A stretch of DNA of 24,384 nucleotides from Elusimicrobiota bacterium (GCA_003450735.1 DMEZ01000042.1:1-24384), one strand, 5' to 3'; counted from the stretch's first letter, positions 14,848-22,258 are shown. Translations and numbers: made by a program. Notes: generated from the letters alone by a model not told the origin.

Positions 14848-15888
14848 TCATTTACGTTTCAATTCATTTAATGCTTTCCAGGTTGACTTAAAACTCGAAG
14901 GGTCATGTTGTTGATGGTAATGTAAAGCTCTTTCAAGAACAGGAATAGCCCTTTCGTCACCGATTTCAGCTAAGATTTCGGGGATTAGATGGTAAAGGGG
15001 ACCACCTTCATATCCCAATATGTCCCTATGGGATGAACCTGTCTTGGCGAAACACGATTCTACGATGGCCCGCCCTTTAAGCTTTATGCATTGTCGTTGT
15101 TGCTCCCGGTACTCGATATGTCGGTTCAATAACATCGCCAATCTCGGAACCACCGGCTTCCCAAGCCGTACGAAAGCCTGAACCAACTCCTTTGAATACA
15201 GACGGAACCGCCGCGCCCTCACCTCTTTGGTCTCGGATTCATGCTCCAGATACCTAACGCGCTTCAGATCCAAGATCAGCCTGTCAATGAGCTCCTCCAT
15301 GCTCTTCGTGCGCACAGCCCTCAAGAACCTCGCGCGGCCCTGGATCCTCAAGATCGCATTATGAGCCGCCCCGGCATCGGTGAGTATGCTGTCCGGCGGC
15401 CCGTCTGGGGTCGCCTGCCCCATGTAGAACAGCGGGCCGCTCTTCTCGACCTCCCGCAGCCTGGGGATCATCGCCTCGTCGCCGACCTCGGCCAGGGCAT
15501 CGATGATCCATTTCCGGATCTCCTCCTTCCTGTTGTCTTGATATCCATCCAACCGCCGGAACAAACCCGCCGCGAGCGCGCCGCTCTCTTCGCGGAGTAT
15601 GTCCGACGAAGTAAGAACCGCGAACTCCGCCCAACGCTTCTTGATGTTCCTGGCGTCGGCGAACGAGCTCTGGAGGTCAGCGACCGAAGCCTTCAGCTCT
15701 TCTTTCGCGCGGCCATGCAGCCCGAGCCGCCGCCCGGCCTCCGTCGTGCTCTTAAGCACCTCGAGCTCATCGGCCGTGGGCTCGGGGACGAGGCTAGCCG
15801 GTGCCGCATCGGCGTGCGGCATCATGATGAAAACCGTCAACGCCAGTGCCGAAATCCCCGCCGATGCGGCCAGCCGCCTGCGCGCCAT
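14848..15888 (-). CDS. Secreted helical-repeat (HEAT-like) protein, function unknown
   Basis: A 346-residue protein with an N-terminal signal peptide (basic RRR, hydrophobic core, cleavage likely after DADA near residue 28). The mature part is helical and charged. Two stretches look like HEAT repeats: KWIIDALAEVGDEAMIPRLREV at about 128-149, and LIPEILAEIGDERAIPVLERAL near the C-terminus. Two Cys lie close together near 265-280 (QCIKLKGRAIVESCF) and could form a disulfide outside the cytoplasm. I do not recognise a named family. A TATCAT element lies 8 bases before the ATG, again suggesting a leaderless message. It sits in the accessory block between the antitoxin and the Schlafen-type gene. 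Codon use is relaxed, especially in the C-terminal third. Confidence 0.7.
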   Translation of the reverse strand: MARRRLAASAGISALALTVFIMMPHADAAPASLVPEPTADELEVLKSTTEAGRRLGLHGRAKEELKASVADLQSSFADARNIKKRWAEFAVLTSSDILREESGALAAGLFRRLDGYQDNRKEEIRKWIIDALAEVGDEAMIPRLREVEKSGPLFYMGQATPDGPPDSILTDAGAAHNAILRIQGRARFLRAVRTKSMEELIDRLILDLKRVRYLEHESETKEVRARRFRLYSKELVQAFVRLGKPVVPRLAMLLNRHIEYREQQRQCIKLKGRAIVESCFAKTGSSHRDILGYEGGPLYHLIPEILAEIGDERAIPVLERALHYHQQHDPSSFKSTWKALNELKRK

Positions 15889-15896
15889 TTGAGTGT

Positions 15897-15902
15897 ATGA
15901 TA
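15897..15902 (-). promoter_or_regulatory. -10 element for the secreted protein gene
   Basis: Minus-strand TATCAT, 8 bases before the ATG at 15888. No convincing -35 and no Shine-Dalgarno, as for the gene at 5513-6148. Confidence 0.3.
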
Positions 15903-15907
15903 CAACG

Positions 15908-15933
15908 AAACAACCGGCTTCCGCGCAGGAAGC
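15908..15933 (-). terminator. Possible weak intrinsic terminator after the Schlafen-type gene
   Basis: Minus-strand stem GCTTCC (15933-15928)/GGAAGC (15922-15917) with a 5-base loop, followed within a few bases by the T-rich TTGTTT. It lies about 30 bases past the stop at 15965. The stem is only 6 bp, so termination would be inefficient. Confidence 0.3.
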
Positions 15934-15964
15934 GGCCGCGTCAGAGGGTTGGGGAAACGAACCA

Positions 15965-17368
15965 TTACTGCCCCTTAGGCACCCCGATCACATCCCAGTA
16001 GCCGCCCTTGTCCGGCCCGATGCGGCGGAGAAAACCCCATGCTTTCAGATTTTGGATATGTCTTTGAACAGCCGATTGATTGATTCTCATGGATTCCGAC
16101 AATTTCTTCCGGGAGGTCGACGGATTCCCCCCAATGGCCCGCAATACGGCCTTTTGTTTGTCGGTGAGCTCTGACCACTTTTTCTGACCACTTATCTGAC
16201 CACGTTTGCCGACCACTTCCCGGACATGTTCCGGGCCTCTCAGCGAGAATTCCGATGACCGATGGAACACCATCCTGAAAAAGTCGTTTATCTCGAATTC
16301 GGGCTCTCTGAGACCTGCCCCGGCCAAGGATTCCCTCATCCGCTGGATGCCAGTGCCGGCCCGCTCGACCTTATGGAGTCGCGCGAATAGATCAGCAACG
16401 CGTTCGTTCCGCCTGACAGAAACTCCTTGACCCAGGGTCTTCTGCGATAGACCTTTCGGCAGGCCGCCCGGATTGGTGATCTCTACGCGGTCGTCGAAGA
16501 TGTCGACGCTGACCTGGGTCCCCTTGATGGCGTAGTCGCGGTGCATGAGGGCGTTGACGACGGCCTCGCGCAGAGCCTCAAGCGGGATCTCGCAGATGTC
16601 TTCCCGATCGACCCCCTTGATCTCGCTTCTGATATTGAGATGCTTCTCCAGGAAAAGGATGGCTTCCTTGAATTGAGTGAACAGGTCATCGCGAACGTCA
16701 CGCCGGTCATAGATGCGGCCTCTCGTCTTGCCTTTGAAAGCGATAAGGGTCATCTGCGCCTGGTGAAGAAAATCATGGACGTTCTTGGCAAAGAACAGGA
16801 TGCCCGCGTTCTTGACGCTCTTCTCATCGGCGACTTTGAGGCTGCGCAGGAAATCGGCGGCCGAAGTCTTGCCGATATCGATGCCCGCCGCCCTGGTGAA
16901 AGCGAGCACCTTGGCTCTGGACAAGTCATCGAAAGCGAATCCCCTGGCTGTGCGTTCCTCGAATGGGAACGGGTCGTTCTCCCGGAACATGATCCGAATC
17001 TCCTCATAGATCATCTTCTGGGTGTTGCCGTTGAGCCGTCTGAAATAGCCGGAGCCGCAGCTACAGGGCTTCTCGTCCCCCTCCGGCACCTCAACAGCAA
17101 CCACATCCCCGACCTGCTCTGCAGTTACAGAGAGGCTCGGCTTACAATTGCGCGCCAAGCTGTTGATTCGGGCCTTGAGGTCGTTGGACAGCTTTTCGCC
17201 GGCGATCGTTCCGTCGTCGCGCACGCCCAAGAGGATCGTCCCACCCTTTGTGTTGGCGAAGGCCACGATATCCTCGTCGATCCGGGAGGTGTATCTCTCT
17301 TTGAACTCGGTGGCAAGTCCCTCCCCCTCGCGGATCAGGAGATCCACGCTCTTGAGATCAATCATCAT
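15965..17368 (-). CDS. Schlafen/AlbA-2 domain putative regulator with GHKL-like ATPase and winged helix
   Basis: A 467-residue protein. The N-terminal Schlafen AlbA-2 (AAA-4) domain is at about 10-130: EGEGLATEFKE, IVAFANTKGGTILLGV and CGSGYFRRLNGNT. A middle domain (140-250) follows. Then comes a GHKL-type ATP-binding region at about 260-350 with ALREAVVNALMHRDY (E269, N272, H276), VDIFDDRVEITNPGGLP and AGTGIQRMRE. A winged HTH lies at about 400-460 (LTDKQKAVLRAIGGNPSTSRKKLSE, INQSAVQRHIQNLKAWGFL). This is the common bacterial COG2865-type architecture, usually called a transcriptional regulator. Its true function is poorly known and some relatives lie in defence islands. MM at the start gives two possible initiation codons. 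It has its own promoter, so it need not be cotranscribed with the acidic protein upstream. Confidence 0.85.
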   Translation of the reverse strand: MMIDLKSVDLLIREGEGLATEFKERYTSRIDEDIVAFANTKGGTILLGVRDDGTIAGEKLSNDLKARINSLARNCKPSLSVTAEQVGDVVAVEVPEGDEKPCSCGSGYFRRLNGNTQKMIYEEIRIMFRENDPFPFEERTARGFAFDDLSRAKVLAFTRAAGIDIGKTSAADFLRSLKVADEKSVKNAGILFFAKNVHDFLHQAQMTLIAFKGKTRGRIYDRRDVRDDLFTQFKEAILFLEKHLNIRSEIKGVDREDICEIPLEALREAVVNALMHRDYAIKGTQVSVDIFDDRVEITNPGGLPKGLSQKTLGQGVSVRRNERVADLFARLHKVERAGTGIQRMRESLAGAGLREPEFEINDFFRMVFHRSSEFSLRGPEHVREVVGKRGQISGQKKWSELTDKQKAVLRAIGGNPSTSRKKLSESMRINQSAVQRHIQNLKAWGFLRRIGPDKGGYWDVIGVPKGQ

Positions 17369-17415
17369 GCCTCTGTTTCACGGACTGTTCCGGTACCCGG
17401 GCACGTCAGGAAGCC

Positions 17416-17444
17416 ATTATAGGGAATGAAGCAGCGGTTGTCTT
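17416..17444 (-). promoter_or_regulatory. Promoter of the Schlafen-type gene
   Basis: Minus-strand AAGACA (17444-17439), a 17-base spacer and TATAAT (17421-17416), in the 81-base gap before the ATG at 17368. The -10 is 6/6 and the -35 is 4/6. A GAGG lies just before the start codon. Confidence 0.55.
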
Positions 17445-17449
17445 TCAGC

Positions 17450-17893
17450 TCAATGCCTCCCAGTCGCGCGGACGACCTCCACCCGCTCGATGCCGCGGCC
17501 GGAGAACTCCTTCTGGTAGACCTCTTCGATATCATAGCGGAGCTTGAATACTTCCTCCCGGGACATCTTTTCGAGCTTGCCGCCGAATTCCCTCTCCAGG
17601 TCCCGCTGGCCTAGACGGGCGACCAGCTCTTCCCAAAACGTCTCATTGTCGTACTCATCCTTGAACCGGTCGATCGACTCTTCGAACCCCTTGGTCGGGT
17701 AATAGGTCTTCGATTCCGCGTCGAACTCGATGAGATCCTCCAACCCGGCTGTCTTCGCGAACGAAGCAATATGCTGCTCCATCTCTTCGAACTTCTTGAT
17801 CGTTTTTACCCGTGTCGCGTTGATCATCCATTCGCCCATATAGACCATCTCGATGAGCGTTCTGTACTGCTCCTTGGTCAGGCTGATTTCCAT
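17450..17893 (-). CDS. Acidic hypothetical protein, 147 aa, unrecognised
   Basis: A 147-residue, strongly acidic, mostly helical cytoplasmic protein with no signal or membrane segment. The order is a helix-rich N-terminus (TKEQYRTLIEMVYMGEWMINA), a middle with EQHIASFAKTAGLEDLIEFD and TYYPTKGFEES, then DEYDNETFWEELVARLGQRDLERE and a charged C-terminal helix with EEVFKLRYDIEEVYQKEF. The evenly spread aromatic and acidic residues look like a conserved family, but I cannot name it. A purine-rich GAGAGGGC lies upstream of the ATG at 17893. The third copy of the TTACATCTTTGTAAACA palindrome lies about 65 bases before the start, so it may be controlled by the AbiEi-like protein. Confidence 0.7.
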   Translation of the reverse strand: MEISLTKEQYRTLIEMVYMGEWMINATRVKTIKKFEEMEQHIASFAKTAGLEDLIEFDAESKTYYPTKGFEESIDRFKDEYDNETFWEELVARLGQRDLEREFGGKLEKMSREEVFKLRYDIEEVYQKEFSGRGIERVEVVRATGRH

Positions 17894-17939
17894 TTCATTG
17901 CCCTCTCGGCGCTACGCGCGCTCCGTCTCGACGGCTGGA

Positions 17940-17952
17940 ATCTTCCGAAGAT
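17940..17952. promoter_or_regulatory. 13-base palindrome upstream of the acidic-protein gene
   Basis: ATCTTC-C-GAAGAT, perfect 6-base arms around one base, between operator copy 3 and the ATG at 17893. Possibly a second regulatory site; nothing else is known about it. Confidence 0.35.
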
Positions 17953-17957
17953 ATCAA

Positions 17958-17975
17958 TTTACATCTTTGTAAACA
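17958..17975. promoter_or_regulatory. Operator copy 3 upstream of the acidic-protein gene
   Basis: TTTACATCTTTGTAAACA, identical over 18 bases to copy 2 at 14760-14777 although 3.2 kb away and in front of a different gene. The 216-base gap 17894-18109 holds this site, the palindrome at 17940 and the hairpin at 18024, and no other gene that I can see. Confidence 0.65.
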
Positions 17976-18023
17976 CCTGTCCGCACAGGGCTCAAGCCAA
18001 CGGCCGGCTTTCATATCGCGCTG

Positions 18024-18049
18024 CTTAATGCAATGCCGGCTGCATTAAG
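18024..18049. repeat. 9-base perfect inverted repeat
   Basis: CTTAATGCA (18024-18032) and TGCATTAAG (18041-18049) with an 8-base loop. It lies between the accessory block and the plus-strand peptidase operon. No T-run follows, so it is more likely a protein-binding site or a structural boundary than a terminator. Confidence 0.45.
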
Positions 18050-18145
18050 TACGGTGGCGAGAAACGACTTTCCACCGGTCCAAAGCTCTCTTCCCGAACC
18101 GCGGCCGCATTGAAAGCTCCGGCGCACAAATGGGAGAATCCGCGC

Positions 18146-18316
18146 ATGGGCCGCTTCAAGGAGTTCATGGCCAAGCGCTGCGAGGACTGCCCGCTCTGCC
18201 GGCACGCCCGGGAGAACCCCGAGCGGTGGTTCGGGCGCCTCATGACCTGGCACGGGAAATACTGCCCCTTCTGGAGCGCCCGCGAAGAGATCTACGGACA
18301 AGGAGCCAAGAAATGA
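18146..18316 (+). CDS. Small Cys-rich protein, possible metal-binding knuckle, 56 aa
   Basis: A 56-residue protein with the pattern C12-xx-C15-P-L-C18-R-H20 and later WHGKYCPFW (H36, C40), a likely Zn or Fe-S knuckle. The rest is charged with conserved-looking Trp residues. The chosen ATG at 18146 has GGGAGAA a few bases upstream; an in-frame ATG at 18110 would add 12 residues and has no such site. The TGA overlaps the ATG of the M3 peptidase (ATGA), so the two are translationally coupled. From memory, short proteins with this CPLC...HGxxCP layout are widespread in anaerobes without known function. It has no export signal, so it probably acts in the cytoplasm although its partner is exported. 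Confidence 0.7.
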   Translation: MGRFKEFMAKRCEDCPLCRHARENPERWFGRLMTWHGKYCPFWSAREEIYGQGAKK

Positions 18317-20337
18317 GAATCTACGCCGCCCTGCTCGCCCTCGCCCTGCTCGCCGCCCCCGCGAGTGCGGGCTTCATCCCCCTCGATTTCTCGCTCGACG
18401 CGCCGGGCGTCACGCACGTCTGCGACGCGGCCAAGGTCAAGGCCGACCTGCGCCTCAAGGCCCTGCCCGCCGCCTCCCCGGCCACCTTCCAGAACACCTT
18501 CGTCGAGTTCTCGAACATCCTCTCCGACTTGAGCGACGAGACCGCCATCCCGATGTTCCTCGGCCAGATCTCCACGGACAAGGCCGTCCGCGACGCGGGC
18601 ATCGAGTGCGACACCGACATCTCCAAGTTCGCCGTCGAAGTCTTCACGCGCCAGGAGCTCTACCAGGCGATGAAGGCCGCGGCCGACCGCGGCGAGCTGC
18701 TCGAGGGCGAAGACCAGCGCCTCATGGAGAAGACCCTGCTGGACTTCAAGCGCAGCGGCTTAGGTCTGCCCCCGGAGCAGCGCAAGAAGCTCCTGGACAT
18801 CCGCCAGAAGCTCGTGGCGCTCTCCAACGACTTCAGCAAGGAAGTCTCCGAGACCAAGGACTTCGCCCTCTTCACCGAGGCCCAGCTCTCCGGCGTCCCC
18901 GAGGACATGAAGAAGCGCCTCGAGAAGGTCGACGGGAAGTTCAAGGTCACCCTGGACTACCCCGACTATTTCCCCTTCATGGACAACGCCAAGGACCCCG
19001 AGGCCCGCAAAGCGCTCGAGAACAAGTTCAATTTGCGGGGCGGCCAGAAGAACAAGGAGCGCCTGGCCGAGGTGCTGGCCTTGCGCGTCGAGGCCGCCAA
19101 GCTCCTGGGCTACAAGACTCACGCCCACTACGTGCTGGAGGAGCGCATGGCCCAGAGCCCCGAGGCGGTCACGGCCTTCCTCGACCGCATCCGCAAGAAG
19201 CTCTACGAGAAGGGCCGCCCCGAACTCCAGACCCTCGCCGCCCTCAAGCGCGCGGAGGAAGGCCCCAAGTCGGACGGCATCCTGCGCGCCTGGGACTGGC
19301 GCTACTACCACGAGAAGCTCATGCGCACCCGCTACCAGGTCGACCAGCAGAAGATCAGGGACTACTTCCCGATGGAGGTCGTCATCGACGGGATGCTCAA
19401 GGTCTACCAGGAGCTGCTCGGCCTGAGCTTCCGGGAAGTCCCCCCCTCCGAGGCGAAGACCTGGCATCCCGACGTGAAGCTCTACGAGGTCTCCGACTCC
19501 AAGACGGGCATCGTGATCTCCCGCTTCTTCATGGACCTCTATCCGCGCGAGGGCAAGTACAAGCACGCGGCCGCCTTCACGCTCATCCAGGGACGCCTGC
19601 TCCCCGACGGGGCCTACCAGAAGCCGATGAGCTCCATCGTGGCCAACTTCGACAAGCCGACCCCGGAGAAGCCCTCCCTGCTCACCCACAACGACGTGGA
19701 GACGGTCTTCCACGAGTTCGGCCACATCATGCACCAGACCCTCACCCGCGCCAAGTACCAGCGCTTCTCGGGCACCGCGGTCGCCCGGGACTTCGTGGAG
19801 ACCCCCTCCCAGATGTTCGAGAACTGGGTGTGGAAGGCCCCCATCCTCGACCGCATGTCGGGGCACTACCAGGACCATTCGAAGAAACTGCCTCCGGAGA
19901 TGATCAAGAAGATGGTCGCCGCGAAGAACGTGGACGCGGGCTTGAAGTACCTGCGCCAGAACTTCTTCGCGACCTACGACATGACCCTCAACACCACGGG
20001 GACGAAGGACACGACCGAGCTCTACGCCAAGCTCATGAAGGAGGTCTCCCTCATCCCCATGAGCGCGGGGGTGATGCCCGAGGCCAGCTTCACCCACCTC
20101 ATGGGCTACGACGCCGGCTACTACAGCTACCTGTGGGCCGAGGTGTTCGCCCAGGACGCCTTCTCCCGCTTCGAGAAGGAGGGCCTGCTCAACGAGAAGA
20201 CCGGCCGGGATTACCGCAAGGAGATCCTGGAAGTCGGCGGCTCGCGAGAGGAGTCCGTTTCCTTGAGCCGCTTTTTGGGCCGCGAGCCCAACGACGCGGC
20301 TTTCCTGAAGGAGATCGGCCTCACGGCGAAGCCCTAG
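18313..20337 (+). CDS. Exported M3-family zinc oligopeptidase
   Basis: A 674-residue metallopeptidase of family M3 (thimet oligopeptidase/dipeptidyl carboxypeptidase group). The catalytic motif HEFGH is at residues 467-471 (VFHEFGHIMH) and the third zinc ligand is Glu496 in DFVETPSQMFENW. Family features AGYYSYLWAEVFAQDAF and GRDYRKEILEVGGSREE are present near the C-terminus. Residues 1-19 are a signal peptide (LLALALLAAPASA), unlike the cytoplasmic enzymes of E. coli, so it should digest peptides in the periplasm. The ATG at 18313 has AAGGAG 9 bases upstream and overlaps the stop of the Cys-rich gene. In-frame sequence upstream to 18130 is a shadow of that gene. It would cut short peptides for uptake. 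Confidence 0.93.
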   Translation: MRIYAALLALALLAAPASAGFIPLDFSLDAPGVTHVCDAAKVKADLRLKALPAASPATFQNTFVEFSNILSDLSDETAIPMFLGQISTDKAVRDAGIECDTDISKFAVEVFTRQELYQAMKAAADRGELLEGEDQRLMEKTLLDFKRSGLGLPPEQRKKLLDIRQKLVALSNDFSKEVSETKDFALFTEAQLSGVPEDMKKRLEKVDGKFKVTLDYPDYFPFMDNAKDPEARKALENKFNLRGGQKNKERLAEVLALRVEAAKLLGYKTHAHYVLEERMAQSPEAVTAFLDRIRKKLYEKGRPELQTLAALKRAEEGPKSDGILRAWDWRYYHEKLMRTRYQVDQQKIRDYFPMEVVIDGMLKVYQELLGLSFREVPPSEAKTWHPDVKLYEVSDSKTGIVISRFFMDLYPREGKYKHAAAFTLIQGRLLPDGAYQKPMSSIVANFDKPTPEKPSLLTHNDVETVFHEFGHIMHQTLTRAKYQRFSGTAVARDFVETPSQMFENWVWKAPILDRMSGHYQDHSKKLPPEMIKKMVAAKNVDAGLKYLRQNFFATYDMTLNTTGTKDTTELYAKLMKEVSLIPMSAGVMPEASFTHLMGYDAGYYSYLWAEVFAQDAFSRFEKEGLLNEKTGRDYRKEILEVGGSREESVSLSRFLGREPNDAAFLKEIGLTAKP

Positions 20338-20339
20338 GC

Positions 20340-21575
20340 TTGACCCCCTTCTGGGCCGCCGCCGGCATCTTCGGCGCGACCTACCTGCTGCTCTCGTTCC
20401 AGAGCCTGCCGGGCGTCTTCATCCGGCGCCCGGCCGCCGCGCTCATCGGCGCGGTGGCGATGGTGAGCGCGGGGGTCGTCTCCCTCCACACCGCCTACAG
20501 CCTGGTGGACATGGACACCCTGGTCTTCATCCTCGGGATGATGATCGTCATCGGCTACCTGGAGGTGAGCGGCTTCTTCGAGCAGGTGGAGGCCTTCCTC
20601 CTCCAGGACGCCAAGACCCCCCGACAGCTGCTGGGCCTCGTCGTCGCCTCCTCGGGCCTGCTCTCGGCCCTCTTCATGAACGACACGATCTGCCTCATGT
20701 TCACGCCGCTGGTGCTCAGGGTGGCGCGCAAGTGCCGGAGGAATCCCGCCCCTTATCTCATCGCGCTGGCCACGGCCTCGAACATCGGCTCGACCTTCAC
20801 GCCGATGGGCAACCCCCAGAACATGATCGTGGCCGTCCACTCGAAGATCCCCTTCCTCTCTTTCGTCTGGAGGCTGGCTCCCCTCGCCCTGCTCGGACTC
20901 TGGCTGGACTACCTCGTCCTCGTGCGGGCCTACCCGGCGGAGTTCGCCCCCGGCGGCGAGATCTCGCTGCCCGACATCCAGGCTCCGCCGCTGCGGGGCC
21001 GCCTGCTCTACGCCTGCCTGGGGGCCACCGCCGTCCTGCTCGTCCTCCTCAGCCTCGACGTGCACCCGCCGCTCGCGGCCATCGTCGTGGCCGCGGCCCT
21101 CATCCTGGCCGGAGCCACCCAGCCGCGCGAGGCCTTCGCGAAGATCGACTGGGAGCTTTTGCTGATGTTCGCCTGCCTGTTCGTGGTGATGGGCGGGGTG
21201 CGGCAGTCGGGCCTGCTCGCCGCCCTGATGGACCCCCTCTCCAAGACCTCGGAGGCCGGGCCGCTGCTGCGCCTAAGCGCCCTGAGCGCGGTCTCCGCGG
21301 CCCTCTCCAACCTGGTGAGCAACGTGCCCGCGGTCGTCTTCCTCTCGAACCTGCTCCCGGGCGCCGGGGCCGACCGGCCGCTCTGGCTGGCGCTGGCCGC
21401 CTCGAGCACCCTGGCGGGCAACCTCACCCTCATCGGCTCGGTGGCGAACCTCATCGTCTTCGAGAGCGCGCGCAAGGAGTGCCGCGTGGGCTTCGGGGAG
21501 TACGCGAGGGCCGCCGCCCCGCTGGCGACGGCCCTCGTCGTCCTGTCGGTGTTCTGGCTTTGGCTGGTCGGCTAG
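20340..21575 (+). CDS. ArsB/NhaD/SLC13-type (YbiR-like) permease
   Basis: A 411-residue protein with about 11-12 membrane helices of the ion transporter superfamily. Marks: LFMNDTICLMFTPLVL near 115-130, ATASNIGSTFTPMGNPQNMI near 142-161, LVSNVPAVVFLSNLLP near 325-340, and STLAGNLTLIGSVANLIVFE near 360-380. The two-fold pseudo-repeat with NxP/NP motifs in re-entrant loops is typical of ArsB, NhaD and dicarboxylate carriers. I chose TTG at 20340, 2 bases past the peptidase stop; the open frame extends upstream only as an out-of-frame shadow. The next clear ATG would remove the first helix. Substrate is undetermined: arsenite, Na+/H+ or an organic anion are all possible. Cotranscription with the peptidase is likely. 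Confidence 0.85.
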   Translation: MTPFWAAAGIFGATYLLLSFQSLPGVFIRRPAAALIGAVAMVSAGVVSLHTAYSLVDMDTLVFILGMMIVIGYLEVSGFFEQVEAFLLQDAKTPRQLLGLVVASSGLLSALFMNDTICLMFTPLVLRVARKCRRNPAPYLIALATASNIGSTFTPMGNPQNMIVAVHSKIPFLSFVWRLAPLALLGLWLDYLVLVRAYPAEFAPGGEISLPDIQAPPLRGRLLYACLGATAVLLVLLSLDVHPPLAAIVVAAALILAGATQPREAFAKIDWELLLMFACLFVVMGGVRQSGLLAALMDPLSKTSEAGPLLRLSALSAVSAALSNLVSNVPAVVFLSNLLPGAGADRPLWLALAASSTLAGNLTLIGSVANLIVFESARKECRVGFGEYARAAAPLATALVVLSVFWLWLVG

Positions 21576-21582
21576 CCCGGCC

Positions 21583-22155
21583 TCAGCGGGGCTTACAGAC
21601 GATCTCCCGGATCCTCAGGTCGAAGAACTTCGAGGAGCAGGCGGGCTCGAGCACGAGAGCCGTGTCGGCTCCTTCCCCCGTCCCTCCCAGGGCGAGAGCT
21701 TCCTTCTTGAGAGGAAGCACTCCCTGGTCGGCGGCCATGAGGGCCACCTCGACGGCCACCTTGAAGCCCTGCCCGAGCGTATAGAAGGTCTGCGCGACGA
21801 CCCCGGCCGGCGGCATACCGCCGAAGCGCTTCTGCACCGCGCCGTCCACGCCGCCGAAGGCGTGGGTGCCCGTGATGAAGACGGCCCCGAGCCTCTCGGC
21901 TTCCTTGACGTACTTCGGCCGCAGGCCGCCCCACTTGGCGGCGTACTCGGCCGAGTAGCCGACCCCGACGACCCGGGTCCTGGCCCCGGCCTTGCGCAGG
22001 GCGCGCGCGAGCTCAAGGGCGGTCTTCCCGCTCGAGGAGGCCGCGACCGCCCAGCCGAGTTCCAGCTCGGCGGCGCGCAGGGCCGCCGCCTGCACGCAGA
22101 GGGCGCTGCCCCGCTTTCCCGGCTTGTCCAGATAGGCGATGGTCTTGAGTTCCAT
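21583..22155 (-). CDS. Stand-alone pyruvate kinase C-terminal (PK_C)-like domain protein
   Basis: A 190-residue soluble protein resembling the C-terminal alpha/beta domain of pyruvate kinase without the catalytic barrel. Visible are TALELARALRKAGARTRVVGVGYSAEY, the loop GAVFITGTHAFGGVDGAV, and a terminal half with VAVEVALMAADQGVLPLKKEALALGGTGEGADTALVLEPA. Such free-standing domains occur in bacteria and archaea; their ligand is unknown, though the domain binds effectors in pyruvate kinase. The start is the ATG at 22155, preceded by AAAGGAGG at good spacing. In-frame sequence upstream to 22629 is not coding-like and would run through the hairpin leader. It is convergent with the permease gene (7 bases between stops) and divergent from merR. 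Confidence 0.75.
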   Translation of the reverse strand: MELKTIAYLDKPGKRGSALCVQAAALRAAELELGWAVAASSSGKTALELARALRKAGARTRVVGVGYSAEYAAKWGGLRPKYVKEAERLGAVFITGTHAFGGVDGAVQKRFGGMPPAGVVAQTFYTLGQGFKVAVEVALMAADQGVLPLKKEALALGGTGEGADTALVLEPACSSKFFDLRIREIVCKPR

Positions 22156-22178
22156 GCGCTGCCGTCCTCCTTTCGCAT

Positions 22179-22219
22179 GGCCCCTCGGCGTTTGCGTCCT
22201 ATGGGAAAGCCGAGGGGCC
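22179..22219 (-). promoter_or_regulatory. Leader hairpin of the PK_C-like gene
   Basis: GGCCCCTCGGC (22179-22189) and its exact complement GCCGAGGGGCC (22209-22219) with a 19-base loop. In the message it would fold just upstream of the ribosome binding site of the gene at 21583-22155. No known riboswitch consensus was recognised and no U-tract follows, so translational control or RNA stability is more likely than termination. Confidence 0.5.
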
Positions 22220-22258
22220 GCACTCGTATTGTAGCCTAATCGAGCGGGACAAGGGTAT

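Noticed and set aside
18606..20339. A long plus-strand frame that reads through the peptidase region into the permease
   Set aside because: Before 20340 it is an Arg/Pro/Gly-rich off-frame reading of the M3 peptidase gene. Only the part from the TTG at 20340 is a membrane protein, so this is not a fusion.
22179..22219. Known riboswitch in the PK_C leader
   Set aside because: I compared it from memory with the fluoride, guanidine and purine classes and found no matching conserved core; only a plain hairpin is supported.
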